Source of the DNA: Marinicella sp.
Lineage (GTDB): Bacteria; Pseudomonadota; Gammaproteobacteria; Xanthomonadales; Marinicellaceae
DNA length: 61,921 nt
NCBI GenBank assembly: GCA_028284365.1
Contig: JANQRW010000076.1
Location: 1-61,921, forward strand
Direction: 5' to 3'
A program made the position numbers and the translations under genes. Below are positions 1 through 8,571 of this stretch, one piece after another. Under the pieces are notes generated by a model. It had not been told where the DNA came from. It did no database searches and was given only the letters and a program-made list of their open reading frames with translations. The number at the start of each line of letters is the position of its first letter. Position 1 is the first letter of the stretch.

Positions 1-156
1 AAGTGCACGCATGACAGCATTCAAGCAAGACTTATTGCCTTTCAGGCAAACCGTCATGCTTTCATTGCTTATGCTGGTCAAGCTGCTCAGCAGCTTTCCA
101 AGGTTTATTCTGGAAACTATTTAGCAGCGCATGGGTTTTGTTGCGTGGCTGGCTCA
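1..156. other. Left edge, no gene confirmed
   Basis: This stretch lies downstream of the leftmost gene and holds no ORF I can assign. The plus strand is open in frame 1 from the edge to a TAG at 196-198, but that frame overlaps the end of the DUF885 gene and has no recognisable motif. On the minus strand a 31-codon ORF (62-157) starts on a TAATG overlap with the DUF885 stop. It could be a coupled peptide or chance. A short inverted repeat (TTGCCT/AGGCAA) sits near 45-59. Confidence 0.3.
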
Positions 157-1902
157 TTATTTGTTGTTCTCAATATACCGTTCGACAATTTGTTGTAGCA
201 CATTCAATGGTACTGAACCACTGCCTAACACGGCATCATGAAAAGTTCTGAGATCAAAACGTTCCCCCAATGCCTGTTCTGCCTTGCGTCGCAGTTCCCA
301 AATTTTTATTTCACCCAATTTATATGATAAAGCCTGTGCCGGCCAAGCGATGTAGCGATCTATTTCGGTTCTGACATTGTGTTTTGATAGCGCGGTGTTT
401 TCTGCCATCAGTTTAATGGCTTCATCACGACTCATGCCCATGGCATGCATGCCGGTATCAACCACCAAACGCATGGCGCGCCACATTTCATAAGTTAAAC
501 GGCCAAAGTCAGAGTAGGGGTCTTGGTAAAATCCCACCTCTTTGGCCAGTTTTTCGGTGTATAAACCCCAACCTTCACCAAAAGCTGAGATATAAGCATT
601 TTGTCTGAATTGAGGTAAATCGTATAATTCTTTAGTCAACGCGCCTTGTAAATGATGCCCTGGTACAGCTTCATGAAATGTTAATGCCTCCAAGTTGTAC
701 AAAGGTCTTTTTTCCAAGGCATATGTATTCACCCAGTATTGACCAGGCCGGGTGGAGTCTAATGGTGCTGGTACGTAGCGTCCAGTGGTGTAATTGGGTG
801 CAATTCCAGCCGGGACTGGATTGACTGCATAGGGTTGTCTTGGAAGTTTGGTGAACAGTTCAGGTAATTTACCATCCATGCGCTTAGAAATATCACGTGC
901 TTCTTTGAGTAATTCATCTGCAGAAGTGGCATAAAATTGTGGGTCAGTTCTGAGGAAGTATAAGAAATCAGCGAAAGTCCCTTCAAAACCAAGGTTCTTG
1001 ATAATTTCTTCCATTTCAGCACGGATCCGTTTAACCTCACTCCAGCCAATTTGATGAATTTCCTCAGCAGTTAAATCCAAAGTGGTGTACTCTTTGATTT
1101 GTTGTTGGTAGTAGGCTTTGCCTTTTGGAAAACTGTATGCACCAATGGTTGTTCTGGCACCTGGCAGGTATTCTTCGACCATGAATTTCTTAAATACGTG
1201 GTAACTCGGATTGATTTCATTCTTGATGATGGATTTGGCTTGGTTCTGTAATGAGGTGAAATCTTCAGCTTTTATGTGTTGTGGTTTTTGCAAAAAAGGT
1301 TGGAAAAAGTTAGATTCGGTAACATGCTCCTTGATATAGGTATCGATGAATTCAGGGTAATGTTGGATGATCACTTGAGGCTGGGTGAAGCCTCTTTTTA
1401 ATCCCGTTCTCATATTTTCGATGTGTTGTTGTATCACCCTGGGTATCTGCTGCATCCTTTTGATGTGGTTTTGGTAATCTTCTGTGGTTTTAAAACTGGT
1501 ATAGCGATGCATCGTTGCCAAGTCCACATGAAAAGAGCCTTCGGCTGTGATGGGCATTTGGTATTCTTTAAAGCCATTGTCAGCTATGATTTCTTGCAAG
1601 AAGGCTTGTTGCATTTGTAAAGATACTTGGTCTTGGAAGTCTAACTTTTGGGCTTTGATTTTATTGAGTTTATCCAACAAGGGCCGCAGCCTCTTGTTCT
1701 GTTTCAGATAGAATTCAGCCGAGACATCATTCAGCTCCCCAGCTTTGCTTTTATCGCCTAACCAAAAAGCGGTTTGGGGATTCAGTTCCTTTTGTACTGC
1801 GATGACTTCATCCAGAATTTTATGTAGTTTTTTACTTTCTCGATTAGCTGTTGCTGTTAAATTGATGCTTAGGAATAGAATAATCAAACTGACTTTTTTC
1901 AT
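157..1902 (-). CDS. DUF885 family exported metallopeptidase-like protein
   Basis: This 581-residue protein begins with a basic-hydrophobic signal peptide (about residues 1-19), so it is probably periplasmic or membrane-associated. The family-defining motif HEAVPGHH (residues 410-417) is intact. It resembles the zinc-binding helix of gluzincin peptidases, and DUF885 proteins have a fold related to such metallopeptidases. The length matches the usual 550-620 residues. No substrate can be named from sequence. The gene ends 21 bases from the serA stop-side neighbour on the same strand (serA lies upstream), so the two could share a transcript, although their functions look unrelated. The family call is secure; peptidase activity is inferred from the family. 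Confidence 0.88.
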   Translation of the reverse strand: MKKVSLIILFLSINLTATANRESKKLHKILDEVIAVQKELNPQTAFWLGDKSKAGELNDVSAEFYLKQNKRLRPLLDKLNKIKAQKLDFQDQVSLQMQQAFLQEIIADNGFKEYQMPITAEGSFHVDLATMHRYTSFKTTEDYQNHIKRMQQIPRVIQQHIENMRTGLKRGFTQPQVIIQHYPEFIDTYIKEHVTESNFFQPFLQKPQHIKAEDFTSLQNQAKSIIKNEINPSYHVFKKFMVEEYLPGARTTIGAYSFPKGKAYYQQQIKEYTTLDLTAEEIHQIGWSEVKRIRAEMEEIIKNLGFEGTFADFLYFLRTDPQFYATSADELLKEARDISKRMDGKLPELFTKLPRQPYAVNPVPAGIAPNYTTGRYVPAPLDSTRPGQYWVNTYALEKRPLYNLEALTFHEAVPGHHLQGALTKELYDLPQFRQNAYISAFGEGWGLYTEKLAKEVGFYQDPYSDFGRLTYEMWRAMRLVVDTGMHAMGMSRDEAIKLMAENTALSKHNVRTEIDRYIAWPAQALSYKLGEIKIWELRRKAEQALGERFDLRTFHDAVLGSGSVPLNVLQQIVERYIENNK

Positions 1903-1923
1903 GTTTAGTACCTGTTGGCTGAT

Positions 1924-3156
1924 TTAATGTAAGACCCTGACACGGATGGTACCATCTATGTCTTTTAAGTGTGCCACGATGGGATCAGATGACTCACAGT
2001 TGACATCCATGATTACATAACCGACTTCACCTGAGGTTTGTAAGTACATGGCAGCAATATTAATATTCTGGCTGGAAAATGCGTGGTTGATGCGTTCTAG
2101 CATGCCTGGCTTGTTTTCGTGGATATGCATAACACGGCTCAAATCATTGTGTAAGGTGGGCAATGAGACCTCTGGGAAATTAACAGCTGAAGAAGTTGAG
2201 CCATTATTTGAGTACTTAATCAGTTTATCAGCCACTTCATTGGCGATGTTGAACTGTGCTTCTTGAGTGCTGCCACCAATATGCGGTGTCAAAATCACAT
2301 TATCAAATTTTAATAAAGGTGATTGAAAAGGGTGATTGTTGCTGGCAGGTTCCTCTGGAAAAACATCCAAAGCAGCGCCATTTAAATGTTTTTGTTCTAA
2401 CGCATCAACCAAATCATCAATCACCACGATGTGGCCTCGAGCGGCATTGATTAAATAAGCTCCCTGAGGTAACAAAGCCAGTTCTTTGGTGCCGATCATT
2501 TGGCGTGTCAATTCGGTATCGGGGACATGCAACGAGAGCACATCAACCTGTGGTAATAATTCTTCCAAGGATGCCACTGCTTCGCTGTTTCCCAAAGGTA
2601 ATTTATTTTCAATGTCATAGTATTTAACTCTCATACCCATGGCTTCGGCCAAAATGCACAACTGTGAACCGATATGTCCAAAACCAACAATACCTAATGT
2701 CTTGCCGCGTGTTTCGTTTGAGTTTATGGCGGATTTGAACCACTGGCCACGGTGTGCTTTGGCGTTCTTTTCAGGAATGCCACGTAACAATAGAATGATT
2801 TGTCCCATCACCAATTCAGCCACGCTGCGGGTGTTGGAAAAAGGTGCGTTGAATACTGGAATGCCTTGGATTTTGCATTCATCTAAGTCAACCTGATTGG
2901 TACCAATACAGAAAGTACCTACAGCCATTAATTTGTTGCAGGCCGTGAGATTCTGACCTTTTAGTTGGGTTCTCGAACGAATGCCTAAAATATGTGTGTC
3001 TTTCAATATATCCTGCAACTCCATATCATCCGGTGTGCTGTTGTAAACATGGATGTTGTCATAACCATCTGCACGAAATAGCTTTTCAGCATCTGGGTGA
3101 ACACCCTCTAACAAAACAACTTTGATTTTTTCTTTACTTAAAGACAGTTTGGTCAT
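1924..3156 (-). CDS. serA: D-3-phosphoglycerate dehydrogenase
   Basis: SerA oxidises 3-phosphoglycerate to 3-phosphohydroxypyruvate, the first step of serine synthesis. The 410-residue length is that of the Escherichia coli-type enzyme with one ACT domain. The nucleotide-binding motif GFGHIG lies at 158-163. The catalytic Arg is in NAARG, the Glu in the FPEEP region and the His in LTPHIGGST. Residues from about 338 form the ACT domain that gives serine feedback control in the family. It is divergent from a D-2-hydroxyglutarate dehydrogenase, with 54 bases between the starts. The same pairing is known in Pseudomonas, where SerA reduces 2-oxoglutarate to recycle NADH and the partner reoxidises the D-2-hydroxyglutarate. 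Confidence 0.96.
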   Translation of the reverse strand: MTKLSLSKEKIKVVLLEGVHPDAEKLFRADGYDNIHVYNSTPDDMELQDILKDTHILGIRSRTQLKGQNLTACNKLMAVGTFCIGTNQVDLDECKIQGIPVFNAPFSNTRSVAELVMGQIILLLRGIPEKNAKAHRGQWFKSAINSNETRGKTLGIVGFGHIGSQLCILAEAMGMRVKYYDIENKLPLGNSEAVASLEELLPQVDVLSLHVPDTELTRQMIGTKELALLPQGAYLINAARGHIVVIDDLVDALEQKHLNGAALDVFPEEPASNNHPFQSPLLKFDNVILTPHIGGSTQEAQFNIANEVADKLIKYSNNGSTSSAVNFPEVSLPTLHNDLSRVMHIHENKPGMLERINHAFSSQNINIAAMYLQTSGEVGYVIMDVNCESSDPIVAHLKDIDGTIRVRVLH

Positions 3157-3210
3157 ATTCTTTGCGGTTTTATTGCACCATGTACTTGAGAAAATAGGAT
3201 TTTAACAGAT

Positions 3211-4590
3211 ATGCAAGCAGATAAATTATCTTCTTTATTAGAATCAGAATTACCGGGGTTGGCCTGGTCGATGCAAGCCAGTGATTTACAAAAATTTGGT
3301 CGAGATTGGACTCGTTTTCATGAGCCCCATGCGGCAGTTGTGTTTTTTCCGAATGATGTAATCGAAGTAAAAAAAATCATTCAACTTGCCAATAAACATA
3401 AGCAAGTTGTTATCCCATCAGGCGGTAGAACCGGTTACAGTGCGGGTGCGGTAGCTACCATGGGGGAATGGATAATTTCAATGGTGCGCTTTAATCAAAT
3501 CACTGATTTTAACCCCATAGACCAAACCGTTAAAGTGGGTGCAGGTGTGATCACTGAACAACTGCAAAATTTCGCCGAAGAGCAGGGTTTGTTCTATCCC
3601 GTAGATTTTGCTTCAGCGGGTTCCAGTCATATTGCTGGAAACATTGCCACCAATGCAGGAGGTATTCGAGTTTTGCGCTATGGCTTGACTCGCGATTATG
3701 TTTTGGGCTTGACTGTGGTTACTGGCACAGGTGAAGTTTTATACCTGAATAATGGCTTAGTAAAAAATGCCAGCGGCTTGGATTTTAGACATTTATTCAT
3801 TGGTTCTGAAGGCATCTTAGGTATAGTGGTTGAGGCAGAAATCAAGTTGATTTCGCCTCCTCCTAATCAGTCGGTGATGTTATTGGCCTTATCGTCATTA
3901 GAGGCGGTGATGTCGGTGTTTGCTTTGGCCAGAAAGTCATTGAATTTATCATCCTTCGAATTTTTCTCTGATCGTTCTTTAAAACATGTGATGAAGCATC
4001 GTGGTTTTGATAATCCGTTTGAGGAGCTGCATCCGTTTTATGTATTGCTTGAGTTTGATGAAAATGAAGAGCACGCCATGCAGGTGTTCGAGTCAGGTAT
4101 GGAGGCAGAGTGGGTCAGTGATGGCATCATCGCTCAAAGTATCGATCAGGCGCAGCAATTGTGGCAATACCGGGAAGGCATTTCAGAGTCTATTGCACAC
4201 CACACGCCCTATAAGAATGATATTTCAGTCAAAATTTCTCAGGTGCCACAGTTTATGGAACAATTGGAAAGTGTTTTGGCTGTGGAATATCCTGATTTTG
4301 AAACCATTTGGTTTGGTCACATCGGTGATGGTAACCTTCACCTTAATATCCTCAAACCTGAGGACATGGATACAGCTGAATTTAAGACCCAATGCGAGTC
4401 AGTCAATGAACATGTTTATGGCTTAATCAAAACATTTGCAGGCAGTATTTCGGCCGAACATGGTGTGGGTTTGATCAAAAAACCTTTCCTCTCTTATTCA
4501 AAATCGAAGGCTGAAATTGAATTGATGCAACAAGTCAAGAAAGTGTTTGATCCAAATGGAGTGATGAATCATGGTAAGGTGGTTGAATGA
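3211..4590 (+). CDS. FAD-linked D-2-hydroxyglutarate dehydrogenase (GlcD/D2HGDH family)
   Basis: This 459-residue flavoprotein of the PCMH/FAD_binding_4 type probably oxidises D-2-hydroxyglutarate to 2-oxoglutarate and passes electrons to an acceptor such as electron-transfer flavoprotein. The FAD-binding signature PSGGRTGYSAGA lies at 69-80 and NIATNAGG at 144-151. The C-terminal half has GHIGDGNLH and SAEHGVG, which form the metal and substrate site in this family. D-lactate dehydrogenase or glycolate oxidase GlcD share the fold. I favour D2HGDH because the gene is divergently paired with serA, as in Pseudomonas. It converges on the TOPRIM-like gene with only 11 bases between stop codons and no terminator. 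Confidence 0.85.
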   Translation: MQADKLSSLLESELPGLAWSMQASDLQKFGRDWTRFHEPHAAVVFFPNDVIEVKKIIQLANKHKQVVIPSGGRTGYSAGAVATMGEWIISMVRFNQITDFNPIDQTVKVGAGVITEQLQNFAEEQGLFYPVDFASAGSSHIAGNIATNAGGIRVLRYGLTRDYVLGLTVVTGTGEVLYLNNGLVKNASGLDFRHLFIGSEGILGIVVEAEIKLISPPPNQSVMLLALSSLEAVMSVFALARKSLNLSSFEFFSDRSLKHVMKHRGFDNPFEELHPFYVLLEFDENEEHAMQVFESGMEAEWVSDGIIAQSIDQAQQLWQYREGISESIAHHTPYKNDISVKISQVPQFMEQLESVLAVEYPDFETIWFGHIGDGNLHLNILKPEDMDTAEFKTQCESVNEHVYGLIKTFAGSISAEHGVGLIKKPFLSYSKSKAEIELMQQVKKVFDPNGVMNHGKVVE

Positions 4591-4601
4591 ATTACATTGG
4601 T

Positions 4602-5132
4602 TTAGCTGATAATAAACACAATTTTTCTATTTTTTTCTTTATCTAGATTCTTTATCCTATTAAGTTTATTTTCAAAAATATTGTTTCTACTCCATAATTT
4701 TTTCGTATGAAAATCATTGTTGTTTAACTTCATTAATAATTGTGACTCGGAGAGGAACTTTGTTTTGAATTCTTTAGAGCTGGTGGTGTTATAAAGTACT
4801 TCGAACATCTTTCTTTTTGAGGAAAACCCACAGCAAAATACAATTTCGTCTTCTAAGTTTCTATGTTGTGGCATCAATATTATTTCTTTACATACTCTTT
4901 TAATTGTAAGAATATTTTCGATAAATCTGTTAGTTTCAATTGATAGACCTTTATCTGTATCAAAAACTACAATGACACGATCTCTCTTTTTGATATTAAA
5001 AATGATACTAGATGCTAGTTGTTCCCAGAAATTATATTTAATCACTTTTCCGTGAATAATTTGATTTCCAGCTTTTAAACATTTTATTAACTTTTTTTCA
5101 GTGTCTCCCTCTACAAAATAAATTGTACTCAT
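4602..5132 (-). CDS. Small TOPRIM-like protein (RloB/OLD-type nuclease candidate)
   Basis: About 176 residues from the ATG at 5132. That ATG overlaps the TGA of the upstream ATPase gene as ATGA, so the two are translationally coupled. A GTG at 5141 is an alternative start. The N-terminus has a TOPRIM-like VEGDTEK with Glu near residue 8, followed by a hydrophobic strand ending in FDTD (Asp near 58 and 60). This Glu...DxD arrangement binds metal in TOPRIM nucleases. A further acidic element, NLEDEI, lies near 92-97. Small TOPRIM proteins encoded after an SMC-like ATPase occur in RloAB, PARIS and OLD-type antiphage systems. The protein is shorter than PARIS AriB. Nuclease function is inferred, and the family assignment needs structure comparison. 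Confidence 0.6.
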   Translation of the reverse strand: MSTIYFVEGDTEKKLIKCLKAGNQIIHGKVIKYNFWEQLASSIIFNIKKRDRVIVVFDTDKGLSIETNRFIENILTIKRVCKEIILMPQHRNLEDEIVFCCGFSSKRKMFEVLYNTTSSKEFKTKFLSESQLLMKLNNNDFHTKKLWSRNNIFENKLNRIKNLDKEKNRKIVFIIS

Positions 5133-6304
5133 TGAAGCCACTCATATATTTTATCAACATCTGGAAGTGTAGAGAAAACATCATCTTTTACATAACTTAA
5201 TAATCCCCTATCATTCTTAGTATATCCTAGTTTTTCAGGGTGAATGATAGTGGTGAACTTTTCTTTTTTTAAAAATGCAAAAGAATGAGAAGGTAAGTTT
5301 AAGTCCAAAATATCATAGTTGTGTGTAGTATAAAAAAATTGTGAATAGCGACCTAGTTGGCTAATAATAAGTGTTAGTATTGCTTGTTCAATTTCTGAAT
5401 GTGAGTAGGCCATTTTTTCATCCAGAAAATATGTTCCACTTTTAGCTTCGATAACTCTTTGGATGAATGCTACAAGCTCTAATGCTTCGATAGTTCCTCT
5501 AGAGAACCTATTCTTATTTTCCACATCATCATCAATAATAAAAGCTTCATCCCCATTCGAAAATTTGACTATGAAGTTACTTTTATTTTTGCTTTCAGTA
5601 ATTCTATTGATTTCGATAATAGATATGTCAAAACTTTTTAGTATGGTATTCATAAGTCTGATGTCTAAATCTGACCTGTATGCCCCAGCACCCAATATAC
5701 TTTTTTGATCATTTTCACAAAAAGAGTAATACCATTGCATACGGATATTAAATACACCTTTGCTGTGTGCTACTGAACTGAATCCTGGTTCGACAATACC
5801 AAAATTTTCTTTTTTGGCTTTTCTGTTGTAATTGAAAACTTTTTTTCTGTGCGCCGATTCATTGTTTTTTAAACGGTTAATAAGAGAAGAGTAACTCTCT
5901 TGGGTTCTCATTTTGAAACAATTGTACTTTTCTTTAAGTATACCTTCTGAATCAAATTCTACTGATAAACTATGAAACATTCGGTCATTAGGTGTGACAA
6001 AGTCAACTGTGAATTTTGCAGTCTTATCACTGTCATAAAATGTATCTGCAATATTTACTTTTTCATGTGCTAAATCTGATCCTTTGATATAGTTGTTGAT
6101 ATTACACATCATTTTACTTAATGCGGTTTTCCCAGAGGCATTTGCACCACTGAATATACAAACTTTTTTGAAGTTTAATCCATTAACGTTATCCAAAAAT
6201 TCATCCTCTATAGGCGAATTAGGTAATCTTTTGCTGAATGTTAAATCTAATGTTGTGTCAGAAAACATGAAAAAGTTGTCGATATAAACCTTGAGAAAAA
6301 TCAT
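5129..6304 (-). CDS. SMC/ABC-like AAA family ATPase (AAA_21/RloA type)
   Basis: About 391 residues from the ATG at 6304; a TTG at 6310 is possible. Numbered from the TTG, Walker A GANASGKT lies at 55-62, an ABC-signature-like FSRGT at 269-273, Walker B YFLDE at 294-298 and an H-loop His in TTHN at 330. This order marks an ABC/SMC-type ATPase with an inserted middle region, as in AAA_21 proteins such as RloA and AriA. It is the first gene of a coupled pair with the TOPRIM-like protein. The block is visibly more AT-rich than its core-gene neighbours, which suggests acquisition. An antiphage role is inferred from architecture only. Confidence 0.78.
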   Translation of the reverse strand: MIFLKVYIDNFFMFSDTTLDLTFSKRLPNSPIEDEFLDNVNGLNFKKVCIFSGANASGKTALSKMMCNINNYIKGSDLAHEKVNIADTFYDSDKTAKFTVDFVTPNDRMFHSLSVEFDSEGILKEKYNCFKMRTQESYSSLINRLKNNESAHRKKVFNYNRKAKKENFGIVEPGFSSVAHSKGVFNIRMQWYYSFCENDQKSILGAGAYRSDLDIRLMNTILKSFDISIIEINRITESKNKSNFIVKFSNGDEAFIIDDDVENKNRFSRGTIEALELVAFIQRVIEAKSGTYFLDEKMAYSHSEIEQAILTLIISQLGRYSQFFYTTHNYDILDLNLPSHSFAFLKKEKFTTIIHPEKLGYTKNDRGLLSYVKDDVFSTLPDVDKIYEWLQ

Positions 6305-6443
6305 TGTCAATGTTCCGAAAACTGGAATTTAGTTGTTTGTATTGTAATGTTTTTTGTTCAAATAGTGAAGAAATATCATCAAGAACACTTATTTCTTCAC
6401 TTACGGGAGTTAATTGTTTAGGTGAAACATAATGTAGGGCTAA
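6258..6443 (-). pseudogene. Possible remnant of an upstream gene (HsdS-tail-like reading frame)
   Basis: A 62-codon minus-strand frame with no ATG, GTG or TTG start runs from just after a TAG at 6444-6446 to a TGA at 6258, overlapping the start of the ATPase gene by about 50 bases. The translation looks protein-like: PVSEEISVLDDISSLFEQ, a helical stretch, then QGLYRQLFHVF. It loosely resembles the C-terminal coiled coil and LF tail of type I restriction specificity subunits. Rlo genes are known as passengers in hsd operons, which makes a fragment here plausible. It could also be chance, because the region is AT-rich and short. Confidence 0.3.
6364..6401. repeat. Perfect 12-bp inverted repeat upstream of the ATPase gene
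   Basis: Arms AGTGAAGAAATA (6364-6375) and TATTTCTTCACT (6390-6401) flank a 14-base loop. No T-tract follows on either strand, so it is not a classical terminator. It lies between the secreted hypothetical (6534-7079) and the ATPase gene, inside the possible gene remnant, so it could be an operator, a small-RNA hairpin or coincidence. Confidence 0.5.
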
Positions 6444-6533
6444 CTAAAAAAACATTTTTACTTTATTTAATATCAGGAAAAGAAACTTGTTTGATGTAAA
6501 AAGAAAGTCGTTGGGCTTTTTTTAGTTTATTAC

Positions 6534-7079
6534 TTAACAATTAGGCAAGTCGATTTCAGAGTGACTGGTTTTGTATAACCATGCTGGTATTTGGTTGTTT
6601 GAGTTGAACAGAGAGGCGCTTTCTTCGCTTGTAAATAAGTCTTCATATTGAAGCTTCAACTTGAATTTTGTAGCTTCATCTGTCTCAGAACCAATTTCCA
6701 ACTCTGCCCATTTATTACGAAGAATCAATACTGAAGGTGAGTATTTCAGTTCAAATTTACCCGCATCATCTAATTCACGGACTTGAATTTCTGCCAAAAT
6801 TTGTTTTTCAAGCTCTGTTGTGGCATCAGCCCAATTCACAAAAGTGGTTTTGACATCAATTTGGTGGTTACCAAACTCAAAACTTGAAGACTGTTTGTCG
6901 TGAGCTCTGACACTGGCAACTTCATTCACATCATCTCCTTGGCTTACTTTTACGTTCATTTTTAAAAACGTTTCAGTCATCAAGTTTGTGGCGTAGCTTT
7001 GAGCCACTAAGCCACCAAATAATACAGTGGTTAACAAAATCACTTTAATAAATGTAGTTATATTATTTTGAGAAGTCAT
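6534..7079 (-). CDS. Hypothetical exported protein
   Basis: This 181-residue protein has an N-terminal hydrophobic segment (about residues 9-30, ending in SYATN) that looks like a signal peptide. The rest is polar and charged, with alternating patterns that suggest beta structure, and a single Cys as the last residue. I do not recognise the family. It is separated from mtfA upstream by 77 bases. On its 3' side are 90 bases to the possible gene remnant and 229 bases to the ATPase start. The reading frame, signal peptide and base composition look genuine. Confidence 0.65.
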   Translation of the reverse strand: MTSQNNITTFIKVILLTTVLFGGLVAQSYATNLMTETFLKMNVKVSQGDDVNEVASVRAHDKQSSSFEFGNHQIDVKTTFVNWADATTELEKQILAEIQVRELDDAGKFELKYSPSVLILRNKWAELEIGSETDEATKFKLKLQYEDLFTSEESASLFNSNNQIPAWLYKTSHSEIDLPNC

Positions 7080-7156
7080 GCCTTTTCCGCTTATCTGTTT
7101 GGTATGATTAACGCTTCAGACTGTGAAAAGTTACATTTGTTCACAAAAAAATACAA

Positions 7157-7966
7157 TTAGTGATGCAACCACGATGCAGGGTCAAGGCGATAGTAATGAA
7201 CCAAAATTTGATAAAGATCAGGGTGTTTGCGTTTGAAAGTTTGTGGTTGTTCAAAAAAATGTTCAGTTGATACAGCAAAAAACTCAGCAGGATTGGTGGC
7301 ACCGTAATGATCCAAAAATGACCGTTTTCTTAGTTTGGCTTTAACAATAAGGCTCTTGAATTCTTTGCTCATGACTTTACCCCAGGTTTTGATGTGAGCG
7401 CTGTCGAACCATGGCCTGCCATCACCAGCGCCATCTGCCTGATCAAGCTGATGTGCAAATTCATGGATCACCACATTGGTACCATCTTTGGCGTTTTTCC
7501 CTCCATGAATGGAGTCGTTCCACGACAGAACGACAGGGCCTCGCACCCATGATTCTCCCAAATGATGGCCGGGTTTGTTGTGGTGATTTGGGTTTTTAAA
7601 ACCTGCTGGGTATACCATAATGGTTTTTAGGTGAGGGTAATAATTGGTTTTGCGGTTTAATAACAACAAACAAGCTTGTGCGGCTATGGTTACACGCATT
7701 TCATCGGTGACTTGAAGACCAGCATGACCTGAGAAGTATTTTTCTGCCAGAAACACATTCACATGCTGCAAGAGCTCTTGTTGTAAATGTGTGGGTAGAA
7801 AATGATATATAGCAACATTGGACTTGATGTAATCAACCCATTTGTCAGGGGTTTGTAAGTTTTTGATTTGGTTTCTTTGGTGGTGTTTGTAGCGGCGAAA
7901 AAGAAAATACAAAAAAACAAAAATAGCAATAATCAATAATGTCAGTAGAATGGTCTTTTGTAGCAT
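7157..7966 (-). CDS. MtfA-like zinc-dependent peptidase (M90 family)
   Basis: This 269-residue protein has an N-terminal transmembrane segment (about 4-24) followed by a basic stretch and a soluble M90 domain. The zinc motif HEFAH lies at 168-172 and is followed by QLDQADG, a sequence typical of MtfA. In E. coli MtfA is a cytosolic peptidase that interacts with the glucose PTS repressor Mlc. The membrane anchor here differs from that protein, so the partner may differ too. It is divergent from the GNAT gene, with only about 14 bases between their starts, so promoters must overlap the coding regions. Confidence 0.88.
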   Translation of the reverse strand: MLQKTILLTLLIIAIFVFLYFLFRRYKHHQRNQIKNLQTPDKWVDYIKSNVAIYHFLPTHLQQELLQHVNVFLAEKYFSGHAGLQVTDEMRVTIAAQACLLLLNRKTNYYPHLKTIMVYPAGFKNPNHHNKPGHHLGESWVRGPVVLSWNDSIHGGKNAKDGTNVVIHEFAHQLDQADGAGDGRPWFDSAHIKTWGKVMSKEFKSLIVKAKLRKRSFLDHYGATNPAEFFAVSTEHFFEQPQTFKRKHPDLYQILVHYYRLDPASWLHH

Positions 7967-7980
7967 ATTTATTTTGAGTG

Positions 7981-8514
7981 ATGGGTAACAGTGATCAATT
8001 TTATATCAAAGATGATTTGGTTTGTTTGCGACTGATGGAGCTAAGTGATCTGGATTTTTATGTATCAGTTTATCAAGATCCCCAAATGTACCATTTGTGG
8101 CAAAAAAAATTCAATCTTGTGGCTCTAACCAAAGCATTTCATAGGTCAATCAAACATAATCAGGATAACAGCAAAGTCAAAAAAGTTTTTGTGGTCACAA
8201 AAAATCAGTGTTGTGAGCAGGTGGGGGTTGCTTCAATAAAGATTGATAACAGCTCAGGCGAGACAGGAGTGATTATCAAGTCAGAGTACCAGCGCAATGG
8301 ATTTGGATTGTCGGTTAAAAGATTGTTGCTGAAGCTGGCTTTTGATGTGTTTGGAAGTAGTGTGTTATCAGCCCAGTGCCACCACGGGAATAGACCCATC
8401 ATATCCATCAATAAAAAATTAGGCTACGAATATGAAAGCACAAGTGAAAATAATAGAGGGCTTGAAATCTGGAGTATCAACAAACAAAAATACCAACAAA
8501 CTAAATTATTGTGA
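7981..8514 (+). CDS. GNAT family N-acetyltransferase (RimJ/RimL-like)
   Basis: About 177 residues from ATG 7981; a GTG immediately before it is an alternative. The N-terminus has the RimJ/RimL-like opening (VCLRLMELSDLDFY). The acetyl-CoA pyrophosphate loop region is seen as SEYQRNGFGLSVKRLLL. The tail, NRPIISINKKLGYEYEST, is the usual Asn-containing C-terminal GNAT segment. The substrate cannot be told from sequence; protein N-termini, small molecules and antibiotics are all acetylated by relatives. Confident at superfamily level only. Confidence 0.85.
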   Translation: MGNSDQFYIKDDLVCLRLMELSDLDFYVSVYQDPQMYHLWQKKFNLVALTKAFHRSIKHNQDNSKVKKVFVVTKNQCCEQVGVASIKIDNSSGETGVIIKSEYQRNGFGLSVKRLLLKLAFDVFGSSVLSAQCHHGNRPIISINKKLGYEYESTSENNRGLEIWSINKQKYQQTKLL

Positions 8515-8571
8515 AAAAACAGGAATCTGGTTTAATGTAGGCTTAGAGATGGCTTTGAGGTACTCGCAAAA

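Noticed and set aside
62..157. 31-codon minus-strand ORF starting on TAATG at the DUF885 stop
   Set aside because: The coupling overlap is suggestive, but the frame is short and has no supporting feature.
1..198. Plus-strand open frame entering from the left edge
   Set aside because: It overlaps the 3' end of the DUF885 gene and shows no motif; the missing upstream sequence prevents a decision.
3211..4590. Calling the flavoprotein a D-lactate dehydrogenase
   Set aside because: The fold is shared, but the divergent serA neighbour favours D-2-hydroxyglutarate dehydrogenase.
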